NCBI GenBank assembly: GCA_902825845.1
Contig: CADECM010000025.1
Span: 15,548 to 59,930 of the forward strand
Reading direction: 5' to 3'
DNA length: 44,383 bases
DNA from: an uncultured beta proteobacterium
GTDB taxonomy: Bacteria > Pseudomonadota > Gammaproteobacteria > Burkholderiales > SG8-41
In this document: positions 26,529 through 34,263 of the stretch, piece after piece
Layout: every line of letters starts with the position of its first letter
How positions within the stretch are numbered: position 1 is the first letter of the stretch
Position numbers and translations under genes: made by a program
The notes under the pieces: model-generated
The model's database searches: none
What the model was told of the DNA's origin: nothing
The model's input: the letters and a program-made list of their open reading frames with translations, nothing else

Positions 26529-27308
26529 TCAGAACGGCAATCCGATCAGTGCCTTGAACACGCGCTTGTCGGCGGCGTCGGTCCAGCCGTGCCCGATGCC
26601 GAGGTGAATTTCATAGTGTTTGCTGGTTTTAATGTCCGCAACGATGTAGGTGACCTGGCCCGACTGCGAGCCGAAGGTGGGGCGGCTGACGCGCCCGAAC
26701 GAGGCAAAATGCTCGACGCCCAGCGCAAAGTGATCACCCAAGCCGCACATCACTTGCGTGAAGGCCTCGAATTCGACCGGCCTGCCGCCGGGGTTGGTGC
26801 TCAGTGCCTGATTGAAAATCGGATTGACCGTGAATTTCCAGTCGCCCCGGCGCATGCCGAGGATGCCGCGCACCTCGGCGTTGTAGCGCGATTCGGTGAT
26901 GCGCTCGTGGTAGATCGCGATCTCGTAATTCGCGCCGTAAAAAATGGCGTTGCCGGGGCCGCGCTGATTGACATTCAGATAATGCAGACGCACCTTCAGG
27001 CCGTCGGCGGTGCTGTTGTTGGTATTGGTGTTGTAGGAAAACGGCACGTGCACGCCGAGATTCCATTTTTCCGCAAAGCCCCAGGCCATCTCCGGCATCA
27101 CGCGGAAAATGCGGTGGGGCGCCTGCTCGCCCGGATACTCCGCTGTCTTGCGCGCGCGTGCGGCGTAGTTCAGGTGCACGACGTATCCGACCGCGCCTTT
27201 TTGTTCGAACTCGTCGGTAAACACGACAATTTCATCAGCCGCGGCCCGCACAACCGGCACATACGCCACTGTGCAAAGCGCAACAGCCAGCGTGATAGTG
27301 TGCTTCAT
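26529..27308 (-). CDS. outer-membrane beta-barrel protein of unknown function
   Basis: This 259-residue protein has a clear signal peptide (cleavage near VVRAAADE). It shows alternating-residue strands such as KWNLGVHVPFSYNT, IFYGANYEIAIYHE and HYEIHLGIGHGW, and ends in Phe, as expected of proteins inserted by BamA. The WGFAEKWNLGV and FEAFTQVMCGLGDHFALGVE patterns recall small barrel families found beside degradation genes (phenol_MetA_deg-like), which is tentative. It could pass hydrophobic compounds. A perfect palindrome at 27370-27384 sits 62 bases before the start. Confidence 0.72.
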   Translation of the reverse strand: MKHTITLAVALCTVAYVPVVRAAADEIVVFTDEFEQKGAVGYVVHLNYAARARKTAEYPGEQAPHRIFRVMPEMAWGFAEKWNLGVHVPFSYNTNTNNSTADGLKVRLHYLNVNQRGPGNAIFYGANYEIAIYHERITESRYNAEVRGILGMRRGDWKFTVNPIFNQALSTNPGGRPVEFEAFTQVMCGLGDHFALGVEHFASFGRVSRPTFGSQSGQVTYIVADIKTSKHYEIHLGIGHGWTDAADKRVFKALIGLPF

Positions 27309-27674
27309 GTGATTATTGTTCTTGATGCAACTGACTTCAGGGTGAAGAATTCCAGAACGGCGTGATTATTTGCGTGTAACGCAATAAAATCAACAGGATC
27401 AGGCTGCTGCCCGGAAAATCTTGGAAACTTGTGACAATCGCGTCTCCAGCATGCCGCGTGCACGTTGCAGCGGGCGCGGCTCAACGCAATCGCCTGCGAA
27501 CTGCCGTTGGTTTTCTTGCCGTGACGACTTTGCAATGAACCGGAGAATGGATGTCCCCGCCTGCGGCCACCGCTCGCGGTTTGGCAGGCGCATGGCGGTT
27601 GAAGCGCCGGTGAAGCGGGCATGGCCCGCCGGCGAACAGGCCGGTTGTTACCCGTGACATCCAGCTTCACTCGC
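27309..27674. other. 366-base divergent intergenic region
   Basis: It separates the barrel protein (minus) from the DUF4157 protein (plus). No further gene is convincing. The palindrome TTGCGTGTAACGCAA is at 27370-27384. Near 27616-27630 the sequence GCGGGCATGGCCCGC could fold over an alternative ATG at 27621, in frame with the DUF4157 gene. Confidence 0.45.
27370..27384. promoter_or_regulatory. palindrome upstream of the barrel gene
   Basis: TTGCGT-GTA-ACGCAA is perfect over six bases each side and lies 62 bases before the outer-membrane protein start. It is operator-like. The regulator is unknown. Confidence 0.4.
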
Positions 27675-29378
27675 ATGGCGCAGACAAAAACCCGCCGCAG
27701 CGCCGTCTCGCCGCCGTCCACTGTCGCCAGGACACAAGTATCGAATGCAGGCGCCGCGGGCCTGCCACGCTTTCTTCATCGCAAAGCGACGGATGGTCCG
27801 GCCGGCATCCGGCAGCCGCAAGCAGACAATTCCGCGGCGGACCGCGGACACGTTCCACGCTACCTGCACGCAGACATTGCCGTCAGCCAGCCCGGCGACG
27901 CTCAGGAGCGGGAGGCCGATCGTGTCGCGGCGCAGGTGATGCGCCTGCCGCAGGCAACGGCGCCACGGCCATCCGCGGCGGCTGGCGAACCCGGAACTGT
28001 GATTCCACGCAAGGCCGCCGCGGCGACGGCCGCGCCCAACGCATCCGCCGCGACAGTCACGCTGTCCCCACCGGGTTCCGGCCGGCCGCTCGACAGCGCG
28101 ACGCGCGACTATTTCGAAGCGCGCTTTGGCAGCCGCTTCGATCACGTACGCACGCATACGGATACATCGGCGGCACAATGGAGCCGCGCGCTGGGCGCGC
28201 GGGCATTTGCGCAAGGCGCTGACATTTACTTCGCCGCGGGCCAAGCGCCACGCAAGGACGCGCTGACGGCGCACGAGCTGGCGCATGTCGTGCAGCAGCA
28301 GGACGCGCAGGTGGCCAATGTGATTCAGCGCGCACCGGATGCCGCCGCCGGGGACGCTGCCACGGCGGACACCGGCGCCGCGCAGACAGGAACCGCGGTG
28401 CTGATACGCGAAGCGATGCAGGCCATCGGGACCGATGGCGAGTCGGCCGGATTCCATTATCTGCCCGCGGAACTGGAAGGCGATGCTGTTTTCGTTCTGT
28501 TCGACAATCTGCACGTGCAGCGTCTGTTTCGCCATCTGCTGCGCGAATGGCTCGGCGCCACCGGCACCGTGGAGAGCCTTGAGAACACCATCGCGCCGGC
28601 GGCGCCGCAGTGGGTGGGTGCGTTTCGCGCGAAAGCGCTGAATCTGCGCAAAGCGGGCGCGCACGACCCCGGCTACGCGGAGCAACAGCAACTGGCGGAA
28701 CTGGCTTTGCGGCTGGCGGACAGCGTGGAAGCCGAAACGGTCGCGCAGCGTGTTCGCCGCCGTTTTGTGGAGGAAGTCGACCGGCGCATCGGCACCACCG
28801 TGATGAGCCAGCAGGCGATTGACGCGGAAAGAGCCAAACCGGCGACACCCGGGCTGACGCCCTCGAACTTCACCACCTGCATCGTGTTCTTCGGCCAGGT
28901 GATGGGCGCGGTCATGCAACAGTTCGGATCCAACGTCCCGCTGCTGAAGGGCCCCAACTACTACAAGGAAATCAACCCGGTGAACGGCGAGGGGCACCTG
29001 CCGCCGGGCGCGTGGCATCCATGCACCCCCGGGGAACGGCCCAAACCGGGTGACCTGCTCATCTTCTCATTCACGAAAAACGAAGTGCTGGACAACAAGA
29101 CGCAGGTCTACAAGGACGGGTTTGCGCATATCACCATCATGCGCGCCGTCGAGCCGCTGCGCGATGCGCCCGCGGACCTTGCTGCGGACGGTTATACCGA
29201 AAAATTCATTACGGTCGACGGCGGCGGCACCACGGCCACGGAAACCGTCCGCTACTTCGCGCCGGAGGCTTGCCTCATCAAAGGGCCGGGAACGATTGTG
29301 CGCAAGCTCAGGGGATGGATAGACGTCGAGACGGCTGCCCAGGCGCGCCTGGGCACGCGCACGCCGGTGCAGGGCTGA
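27675..29378 (+). CDS. DUF4157 (eCIS core) protein with C-terminal papain-like (CHAP/NlpC-like) domain
   Basis: This is a 567-residue modular protein. Residues about 1-130 are Ala/Pro/Arg-rich and low in complexity, but include GDAQEREADRVAAQVM, the lead-in usual before DUF4157. Residues about 136-206 form the DUF4157 domain (RFDHVRTHTD, ARAFAQGADIYF) ending HELAHVVQQQ with metal-site-like H200-E-L-A-H204. The C-terminal part has TTCIVFFGQ (Cys402), KPGDLLIF, FAHITIM (His485) and ITVDGGG, the Cys-His layout of CHAP/NlpC-type amidases. DUF4157 proteins are linked with contractile injection particles. No such particle genes are here. The start is uncertain, since an ATG at 27621 is in frame and neither has a good ribosome site. 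Confidence 0.78.
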   Translation: MAQTKTRRSAVSPPSTVARTQVSNAGAAGLPRFLHRKATDGPAGIRQPQADNSAADRGHVPRYLHADIAVSQPGDAQEREADRVAAQVMRLPQATAPRPSAAAGEPGTVIPRKAAAATAAPNASAATVTLSPPGSGRPLDSATRDYFEARFGSRFDHVRTHTDTSAAQWSRALGARAFAQGADIYFAAGQAPRKDALTAHELAHVVQQQDAQVANVIQRAPDAAAGDAATADTGAAQTGTAVLIREAMQAIGTDGESAGFHYLPAELEGDAVFVLFDNLHVQRLFRHLLREWLGATGTVESLENTIAPAAPQWVGAFRAKALNLRKAGAHDPGYAEQQQLAELALRLADSVEAETVAQRVRRRFVEEVDRRIGTTVMSQQAIDAERAKPATPGLTPSNFTTCIVFFGQVMGAVMQQFGSNVPLLKGPNYYKEINPVNGEGHLPPGAWHPCTPGERPKPGDLLIFSFTKNEVLDNKTQVYKDGFAHITIMRAVEPLRDAPADLAADGYTEKFITVDGGGTTATETVRYFAPEACLIKGPGTIVRKLRGWIDVETAAQARLGTRTPVQG

Positions 29379-29470
29379 TTGCCGCGGCATCGAACCGCAA
29401 CGCTTGCCAAACCGCGCAGCCGGCGCTCGCCAACCGTGTTGCGCGCGATCTGCAACCCGCCCATCACGCC

Positions 29471-30355
29471 TCACCCCGCAAACGGGAAACGCGTATCCTG
29501 CACCGTCACGATACGCGCGCCTTGGCTGCCCGCAATGATGCCGTGCGAGGTTCGCGGCGGCACGTGGATCACAAAACGCTCCTTCACCCGCTGCGAATTG
29601 CCCGCGACGTAGGCGTGCACATCGCCTTCCGCCACCAGCGTGAACTGCTCGTTGTCGTGCTCGTGCGTCGGCAGCGTCGCACCGGGCGCAACATCCAGCA
29701 CGGCCACCTGCAGCTTCTCGCTGATCAGCAGGCCACCGTTGACGCCGCTGGCCAGTTGCAAATCCGGCTGCATGCGCGCGCTGGTCGCCTGCGCCGGCGT
29801 TTTAAATAAACGTTTAAAATCATATACATATCGAGTCTTCACACCAGCCGGGTCGGCACCCTTGTCAGTCATCATCTGCGCCGTGGTTTTGCGCGCTTCG
29901 CCTGCGCGCTTGCCGAAGCCGGGCAGGTACAACGGCCCGTCATGCTTGCCGTCGACGGGCGGCCCGGTGATGCCGTGGCGCGTGTCCTTCATCGCAAAAA
30001 AATACATGTCTTCGTCGGGACACGCCTGCCCCGTGTGCACCGACATCGACGGCGTGTGCACGATCATGCCTTTCCGGCCGAAGGTCTGTTTTTCGTCGTC
30101 GATGTCTGACACCATCACGCCCTGCAGGATGTAGTTGAACTGCTCGTTCGGATGCGTGTGCGCCTTTGCGCCCGAACCGGCCGCCTGCATCACCAGTGCC
30201 ACCGCCACATGTTCGCCGAACAGCACCGCGCCGATGGTCGACGACTTGGCGGTTTCGAAGGTGTCTCCTGATAAAATGCGGCGCGGCTGCACGCGGGCGC
30301 TGGTGGGATGGTCCGGCGCGGTGTCGAGTTCGTTGTAGCCGTAGATGTATTGCAT
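29471..30355 (-). CDS. bicupin protein
   Basis: This 294-residue protein has two cupin domains. The first metal-site motif is AHTHPNEQFNYILQG near residues 64-78. The second is THEHDNEQFTLVAEG near 225-240, and each has a matching second motif (MIVHTPSMSVHTG and FVIHVPPRTSHGI). Both barrels keep the His-x-His and Glu pattern, so both may bind metal. Relatives include dioxygenases and isomerases of ring or oxo-acid metabolism, but no activity can be set. An AT-rich patch inside the gene (29801-29835) uses rare codons. It is divergent from a Bug gene with 104 bases between the starts. Confidence 0.85.
   Translation of the reverse strand: MQYIYGYNELDTAPDHPTSARVQPRRILSGDTFETAKSSTIGAVLFGEHVAVALVMQAAGSGAKAHTHPNEQFNYILQGVMVSDIDDEKQTFGRKGMIVHTPSMSVHTGQACPDEDMYFFAMKDTRHGITGPPVDGKHDGPLYLPGFGKRAGEARKTTAQMMTDKGADPAGVKTRYVYDFKRLFKTPAQATSARMQPDLQLASGVNGGLLISEKLQVAVLDVAPGATLPTHEHDNEQFTLVAEGDVHAYVAGNSQRVKERFVIHVPPRTSHGIIAGSQGARIVTVQDTRFPFAG
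29814..29827 (-). repeat. partial AT-rich motif inside the bicupin gene
   Basis: The minus strand reads TATATGATTTTAAA, matching the TATATGATTTTA core of the copy at 40031. It lies in coding sequence with low GC relative to its surroundings. It may be chance, or an internal regulatory element. Confidence 0.2.
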
Positions 30356-30459
30356 GGTGTCGATGTCGCCTCAAAGTCTGCAAGCACAAATCTACCATAG
30401 CCACACCATGGCGCCGGCGCACACCGCCGCGCGCTTACAATTTGACCGGGGAGATCCGT

Positions 30460-31422
30460 ATGGTTCAGAAGGCAATACTGCTGACAGCGGCAAGCCTGTG
30501 CGCGTTCGGCGCGCTGGCGGCGGAGCAATTTCCCAGCCGCCCGATTCGCATGGTGATTTCCAACGGGCCCGGCTCGGCCGGCGACATCCTCGGCCGCATC
30601 GCGTTCATGCGCGCCGCCGACGCGCTGGGCCAGCAGATCGTGGTCGACAATCGCCCGGGCGCCGGCGGCACCATCGGCGTGGAAATCGTGGCGCGCGCCG
30701 CGCCGGATGGTTACACCCTGCTTGCGACCTCATTCGCGACGCACTCGGTGGCGCCGCACACCTATAAAAGCGTGCCCTATCACCCGGTCAACGATTTTGC
30801 GCCGATATCGCTGTTTGCCGTGACCCAGGCAGGACTGTGCGTGAACGCCGCGCTGCCGGTGAAATCCACGCGCGAACTGATCGACCTTGCGCGTGCGCGT
30901 CCGGGCAAATTGCTGATGGCCTCGGCCGGCGTGGGATCCACCAGTCATCTGGCGGGATTCATGTTCGCCACCGCGGCGGGCATCGACACCACGCATGTAC
31001 CGTACAAGGGCGGCGGGCCTTCCGCCGCCGCCATCGGCAGCGGCGAAGCCAATTGGACACTGGGCCCGCTGGCCGCTTATTTTCCGCACTGGAAGGCGGG
31101 CCGCGCGCGTTGCGTGGCGGTCAGCGGCGAAAAACGCTCGGCGATTTTTCCGGAACTGCCGACCATCGGCGAAACCGTCGCCGGCTTCAAATTCCTCGGC
31201 TGGAACGGTGTGATGGCGCCCCGAGGCACGCCACGCGCCATTATTGCCCGGATCAACAGCGCTTTCGTCGGCGCGCTGCAGGCCGAGGGGACGCGCAAAC
31301 TGTACGCCGCGCAGGGCGAAGAGCCCGCATGGAGCACGCCGGAAGCCTATGCCAGACTGATCCGCGAGGATTATGAGCGCTATGGCAAAGTCGTGCGGCA
31401 GGCTGGCCTGCGGGTGGACTGA
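30460..31422 (+). CDS. Bug-family substrate-binding protein
   Basis: This 320-residue periplasmic protein has a signal peptide ending FGALAAEQ. Its mature start is FPSRPIRMVISNGPGSAGDIL, with VVDNRPGAGGTIGVE, ASAGVGSTSHLAG and HVPYKGGGPSAAA as family marks. GGGGAG lies eight bases before the ATG at 30460. It is followed at 31509 by the CoA-transferase-like A gene and further on by a B subunit and another Bug gene, all on the plus strand. The arrangement suggests uptake of an organic acid followed by CoA activation or cleavage. The ligand is not identifiable. Confidence 0.92.
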   Translation: MVQKAILLTAASLCAFGALAAEQFPSRPIRMVISNGPGSAGDILGRIAFMRAADALGQQIVVDNRPGAGGTIGVEIVARAAPDGYTLLATSFATHSVAPHTYKSVPYHPVNDFAPISLFAVTQAGLCVNAALPVKSTRELIDLARARPGKLLMASAGVGSTSHLAGFMFATAAGIDTTHVPYKGGGPSAAAIGSGEANWTLGPLAAYFPHWKAGRARCVAVSGEKRSAIFPELPTIGETVAGFKFLGWNGVMAPRGTPRAIIARINSAFVGALQAEGTRKLYAAQGEEPAWSTPEAYARLIREDYERYGKVVRQAGLRVD

Positions 31423-31508
31423 TTTCGCCGCGGCCTTGACCCGAATTGCGTGCGCGGCCATGATCCGCGTAACGCCCCTTTTAAACCGTCGAACGCTGGA
31501 GATAATTT

Positions 31509-32387
31509 ATGCGAGAAAAACTGACCACCCTGGAACAAGCCGCCGCCGCCGTCAAAACCGGCGCGCGGCTGGTGATGAGCGCCAACATCCAGCGCGCGCC
31601 GATGGCGCTGCTGCGCCAACTGGTGCGCCAGGGCACCAACCAGCTGCGCGTGATCGGCGTGGTTGGCGGAGACCTCAACATCGATTTTCTGGTGGGTGCC
31701 GGCGCGGTAAGTGTTGTCGACACCTGCAGCGTGACCATGGGTGAGTTCGCCCGCACCGGCCCCAACTTCGAGCGTTACGTGCTGGGCAACCGGGTGCGCT
31801 CGCTCGACAATACCTGAGGGGTGCTCTTTGCACAGGCCCAGGCTGGGTCTATGGGAGTTCCCTACGTTCCCGTCGTAGGTTTGGTCGGCACGGATTTGTT
31901 GAAGCGCCGTGACGATATGGTGGTCGCCGTGGATCCGTTCGACGGCAAGACCAAAAGTGTCGTGGCCAAGGCATTGCGGCCCGACGTGGCGGTGTTCCAC
32001 GCGCAAAGCGCCGACCGGCAGGGCAACGTGTCCTGCGGCTACGAGGCTGAAGTGGTAATCCTGGCGGAAGCCTCGAAGCACGTGATCGTCACTGCCGAAC
32101 GCATCGTCGACCGCATCAGCGAAAAGGATGCCAAGGGCGCATTCATTCCCGGCATTCATGTGGATGCGCTGGTACATGCCCCGTTTGGCGCTCATCCGGC
32201 GGGCTGTGCCGGCATCTATGCACCGGACAAGGTGCACATGCGCGAGTACGTGACGGCCTCAAAAAGCGACGAATCCTTCGAGGCCTATCTGCGCAAGTAC
32301 GTGCATGAGGTCAGGGACCATCAGCACTACATTGAACAGTTCGTGCCACTCGAGTGGCGCGAGCCGGCGCGCGCGGTGGGCACATGA
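31509..32387 (+). pseudogene. CoA-transferase-like subunit A interrupted by an in-frame TGA
   Basis: Codons from 31509 (ATG, GGAG upstream) encode the N-terminal 102 residues of a class I CoA-transferase-like A subunit (TGARLVMSANIQRAPMALLRQL). A TGA follows at 31815-31817. The same frame continues without any shift from GVLFAQAQAGSMGVPYVP to the natural stop at 32385-32387, so the two halves together give a normal length of about 291 positions. Both halves retain conserved segments (GLVGTDLLKRRDD, VTAERIVDRIS). The simplest reading is a nonsense mutation or sequencing error. Readthrough, or restart at the GTG at 31821, is possible. Glutaconate CoA-transferase or IpdA-like hydrolase roles fit the fold. 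Confidence 0.75.
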
Positions 32388-33121
32388 TGAATTATTCCGA
32401 AGCCGAACTGCTGGCCATTCTGCTGTCGCGCGAGGTACGCGACGGTGAAGTCTCCGCCTGCGGCGCGCTGTCGCACATTCCCGCTGCCGGCCTGCTGCTG
32501 GCGCAGGCGACCCATGCGCCCAACGCGGAACTGATCATCCTCAATTCCGTATTCAATCCGTTCAAGACCTCTCGCCAGTTTCACTTCCTCGCGCAGCGTG
32601 GCGAGCTCGGGCTGTTTTTCGCGAGCGGCGTGCAGATCGACCGCCACGGCAATTACAACCTGCATCAGCTCGGACCCGATCCGGACCATCCGAAGGTGCG
32701 CTTCCCCGGCGGCTACGGCGGCGGCATGATCTATTACGGCGCGCGCCGCACGGTGGTGTTTCGCACCGAGCACACGCTGCGTTCACTGGTGGCAAAGGTC
32801 GATTACATCTCCGCCGCCGGCAGCACGCCACCGGACGTGCTGCGTTACGGCAATCCGACCAAGGTCGTCACACCCAAAGCCATCTTCCGCTTCGACAAGT
32901 ACGCGGGACTGCTGCAGCTGGATTCCATTCACCCCGGCTACACGCTGGACGATATTCGCGCCGCCACCGGTTTCGACATCGGCAACGGCCCGGTGCCGGT
33001 CACAAGCGCGCCCACCGCCGACGAATTGCGCGTGCTGCGGCAGGATATCCGCAACAAGATGATCGACACTGGAACCTATGCCGAATGGGCGCGCAAAACG
33101 CTGGGCGGACTGGCGGCATAA
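32384..33121 (+). CDS. CoA-transferase-like subunit B
   Basis: This 245-residue partner of the preceding A subunit starts at an ATG that overlaps the A-subunit stop (ATGATGA), a classic coupling arrangement. Segments such as SREVRDGEVSACGALSHIPAAGLLLAQATHAP, FFASGVQIDRHGNYN and FPGGYGGGMIYYGARRTVVF fit the B half of heteromeric class I CoA-transferases. I see no clear catalytic SENG or ENG motif, so an atypical member such as the IpdB-like hydrolases is possible. It is intact, even though the A subunit carries a stop codon. It needs that subunit to be active. Confidence 0.8.
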   Translation: MMNYSEAELLAILLSREVRDGEVSACGALSHIPAAGLLLAQATHAPNAELIILNSVFNPFKTSRQFHFLAQRGELGLFFASGVQIDRHGNYNLHQLGPDPDHPKVRFPGGYGGGMIYYGARRTVVFRTEHTLRSLVAKVDYISAAGSTPPDVLRYGNPTKVVTPKAIFRFDKYAGLLQLDSIHPGYTLDDIRAATGFDIGNGPVPVTSAPTADELRVLRQDIRNKMIDTGTYAEWARKTLGGLAA

Positions 33122-33205
33122 GGCAGCGCGGCAATCGGCACCGAACGCGCGCCCGTGGCGCTGCCGCCGGCATTCACTTTAACCTGAATGACTACAGGAT
33201 TTTTC

Positions 33206-34198
33206 ATGACGCTATTGCACGCACAGCGGCACGTACAGCGGGCGCTGTTACTGGGACTGGCATGCAGCGGCAGTGTGGCGCTGCAGGCGGCTGCCGCACA
33301 AGACTGGCCCACCCGCCCCATTCGCCTGATCATGCCGTTTCCACCGGGCGGCGCCACCGACGCCAATGCGCGCGCACTGGCCAAGGAAATGGAACCCCTG
33401 CTCGGCCAGCAACTGGTGGTGGACAACCGCGGCGGCGCCAATGCCATCATCGGCAGCGATATCCTCGCCAAGGCAACGCCCGACGGCTACACCCTGATGC
33501 ATGTGTCGGTTGCCTTTGCCATCAATCCCAGCACGCACAAGAAACTGCCGTTCGATACGGTGCGTGATTTCACGCCGATCACCAATCCGGTGGTGGGACA
33601 GGGTTCGCTGCTGGCGGTGCATCCCGGCCTGACCGCGCGCACGGTCAAGGAACTGGTCGCGCTGGCAAAGAAACAACAGCTGACCTACAGTTCGCCGGGC
33701 GTGGGCAACGTGCTGCATTTGATCGCCGAGGCCTTCAGCCAGCGCGCGGGCATACGCATGCTGCACGTGCCGTACAAAGGCGCCGGCCCCGCGCTGGTGG
33801 CGGTTCTCGGCGGCGAAGCGCAAGTGATGGTGGCGCCGGCATTGGTAGCCATGCCCCACGTCAAGTCGCAAAAGCTGCGTGCACTGGGCTACAGCGGCGT
33901 CAAACGCCTCGAATCGCTGCCCGACGTGCCCACCATCGCCGAAGCGGGGGTGACCGGTTTCCACATGGATTCCGGCTGGCACGCGTGGTTTGCGCCGGCA
34001 AAGACACCGCACAGCATCGTACAGCGGGTTTACGACGCAATATCCAAATCCCTGCAGCAGCCCAAACTGCGCGAGTATTTTCTGGCGGCCGGTTATCAGC
34101 CCACGGCCGACCCGCCCGCGGTATTCCAGAAGAATTTCCAATCAGATATCAGGCGTTGGGCCGAACTGGTCAAGCTGGCCAAAATTCAGCCGGAGTAG
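33206..34198 (+). CDS. Bug-family substrate-binding protein
   Basis: This 330-residue periplasmic protein has a signal peptide ending AAAAQD. The mature part starts WPTRPIRLIMPFPPGGATDAN, and VVDNRGGANAIIGSD, YSSPGVGNVLHL and HVPYKGAGPALV are family marks. The ATG at 33206 has AGGA six bases before it. A further in-frame ATG at 33188 is less likely. It probably ends the Bug/CoA-transferase operon that begins at 30460. The AT-rich stretch that follows (34201-34233) contains copy 3 of the repeated motif. The ligand is unknown. Confidence 0.92.
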   Translation: MTLLHAQRHVQRALLLGLACSGSVALQAAAAQDWPTRPIRLIMPFPPGGATDANARALAKEMEPLLGQQLVVDNRGGANAIIGSDILAKATPDGYTLMHVSVAFAINPSTHKKLPFDTVRDFTPITNPVVGQGSLLAVHPGLTARTVKELVALAKKQQLTYSSPGVGNVLHLIAEAFSQRAGIRMLHVPYKGAGPALVAVLGGEAQVMVAPALVAMPHVKSQKLRALGYSGVKRLESLPDVPTIAEAGVTGFHMDSGWHAWFAPAKTPHSIVQRVYDAISKSLQQPKLREYFLAAGYQPTADPPAVFQKNFQSDIRRWAELVKLAKIQPE

Positions 34199-34200
34199 CA

Positions 34201-34233
34201 TCTTAAATTAAATTCAATATAATCATATAGTTA
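34201..34233 (-). repeat. AT-rich motif, copy 3
   Basis: The minus strand reads TAACTATATGATTATATT, sharing TAACTATATGATT with copy 4. It lies between the convergent Bug and beta-lactamase-like genes, so a promoter role for either is unlikely here. A terminator or other role is open. Confidence 0.5.
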
Positions 34234-34263
34234 CGTATACCCGTTGCACTGCTTGACGCACCC

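Noticed and set aside
27648..29018. A 456-codon open frame on the minus strand
   Set aside because: It is antisense to the DUF4157 gene, whose forward frame has clear domain motifs. The shadow is Arg-rich and unstructured.
31509..32387. A frameshift as the cause of the split CoA-transferase A subunit
   Set aside because: The two parts are in the same frame (both starts are multiples of three apart), so the interruption is a single stop codon and not an insertion or deletion.
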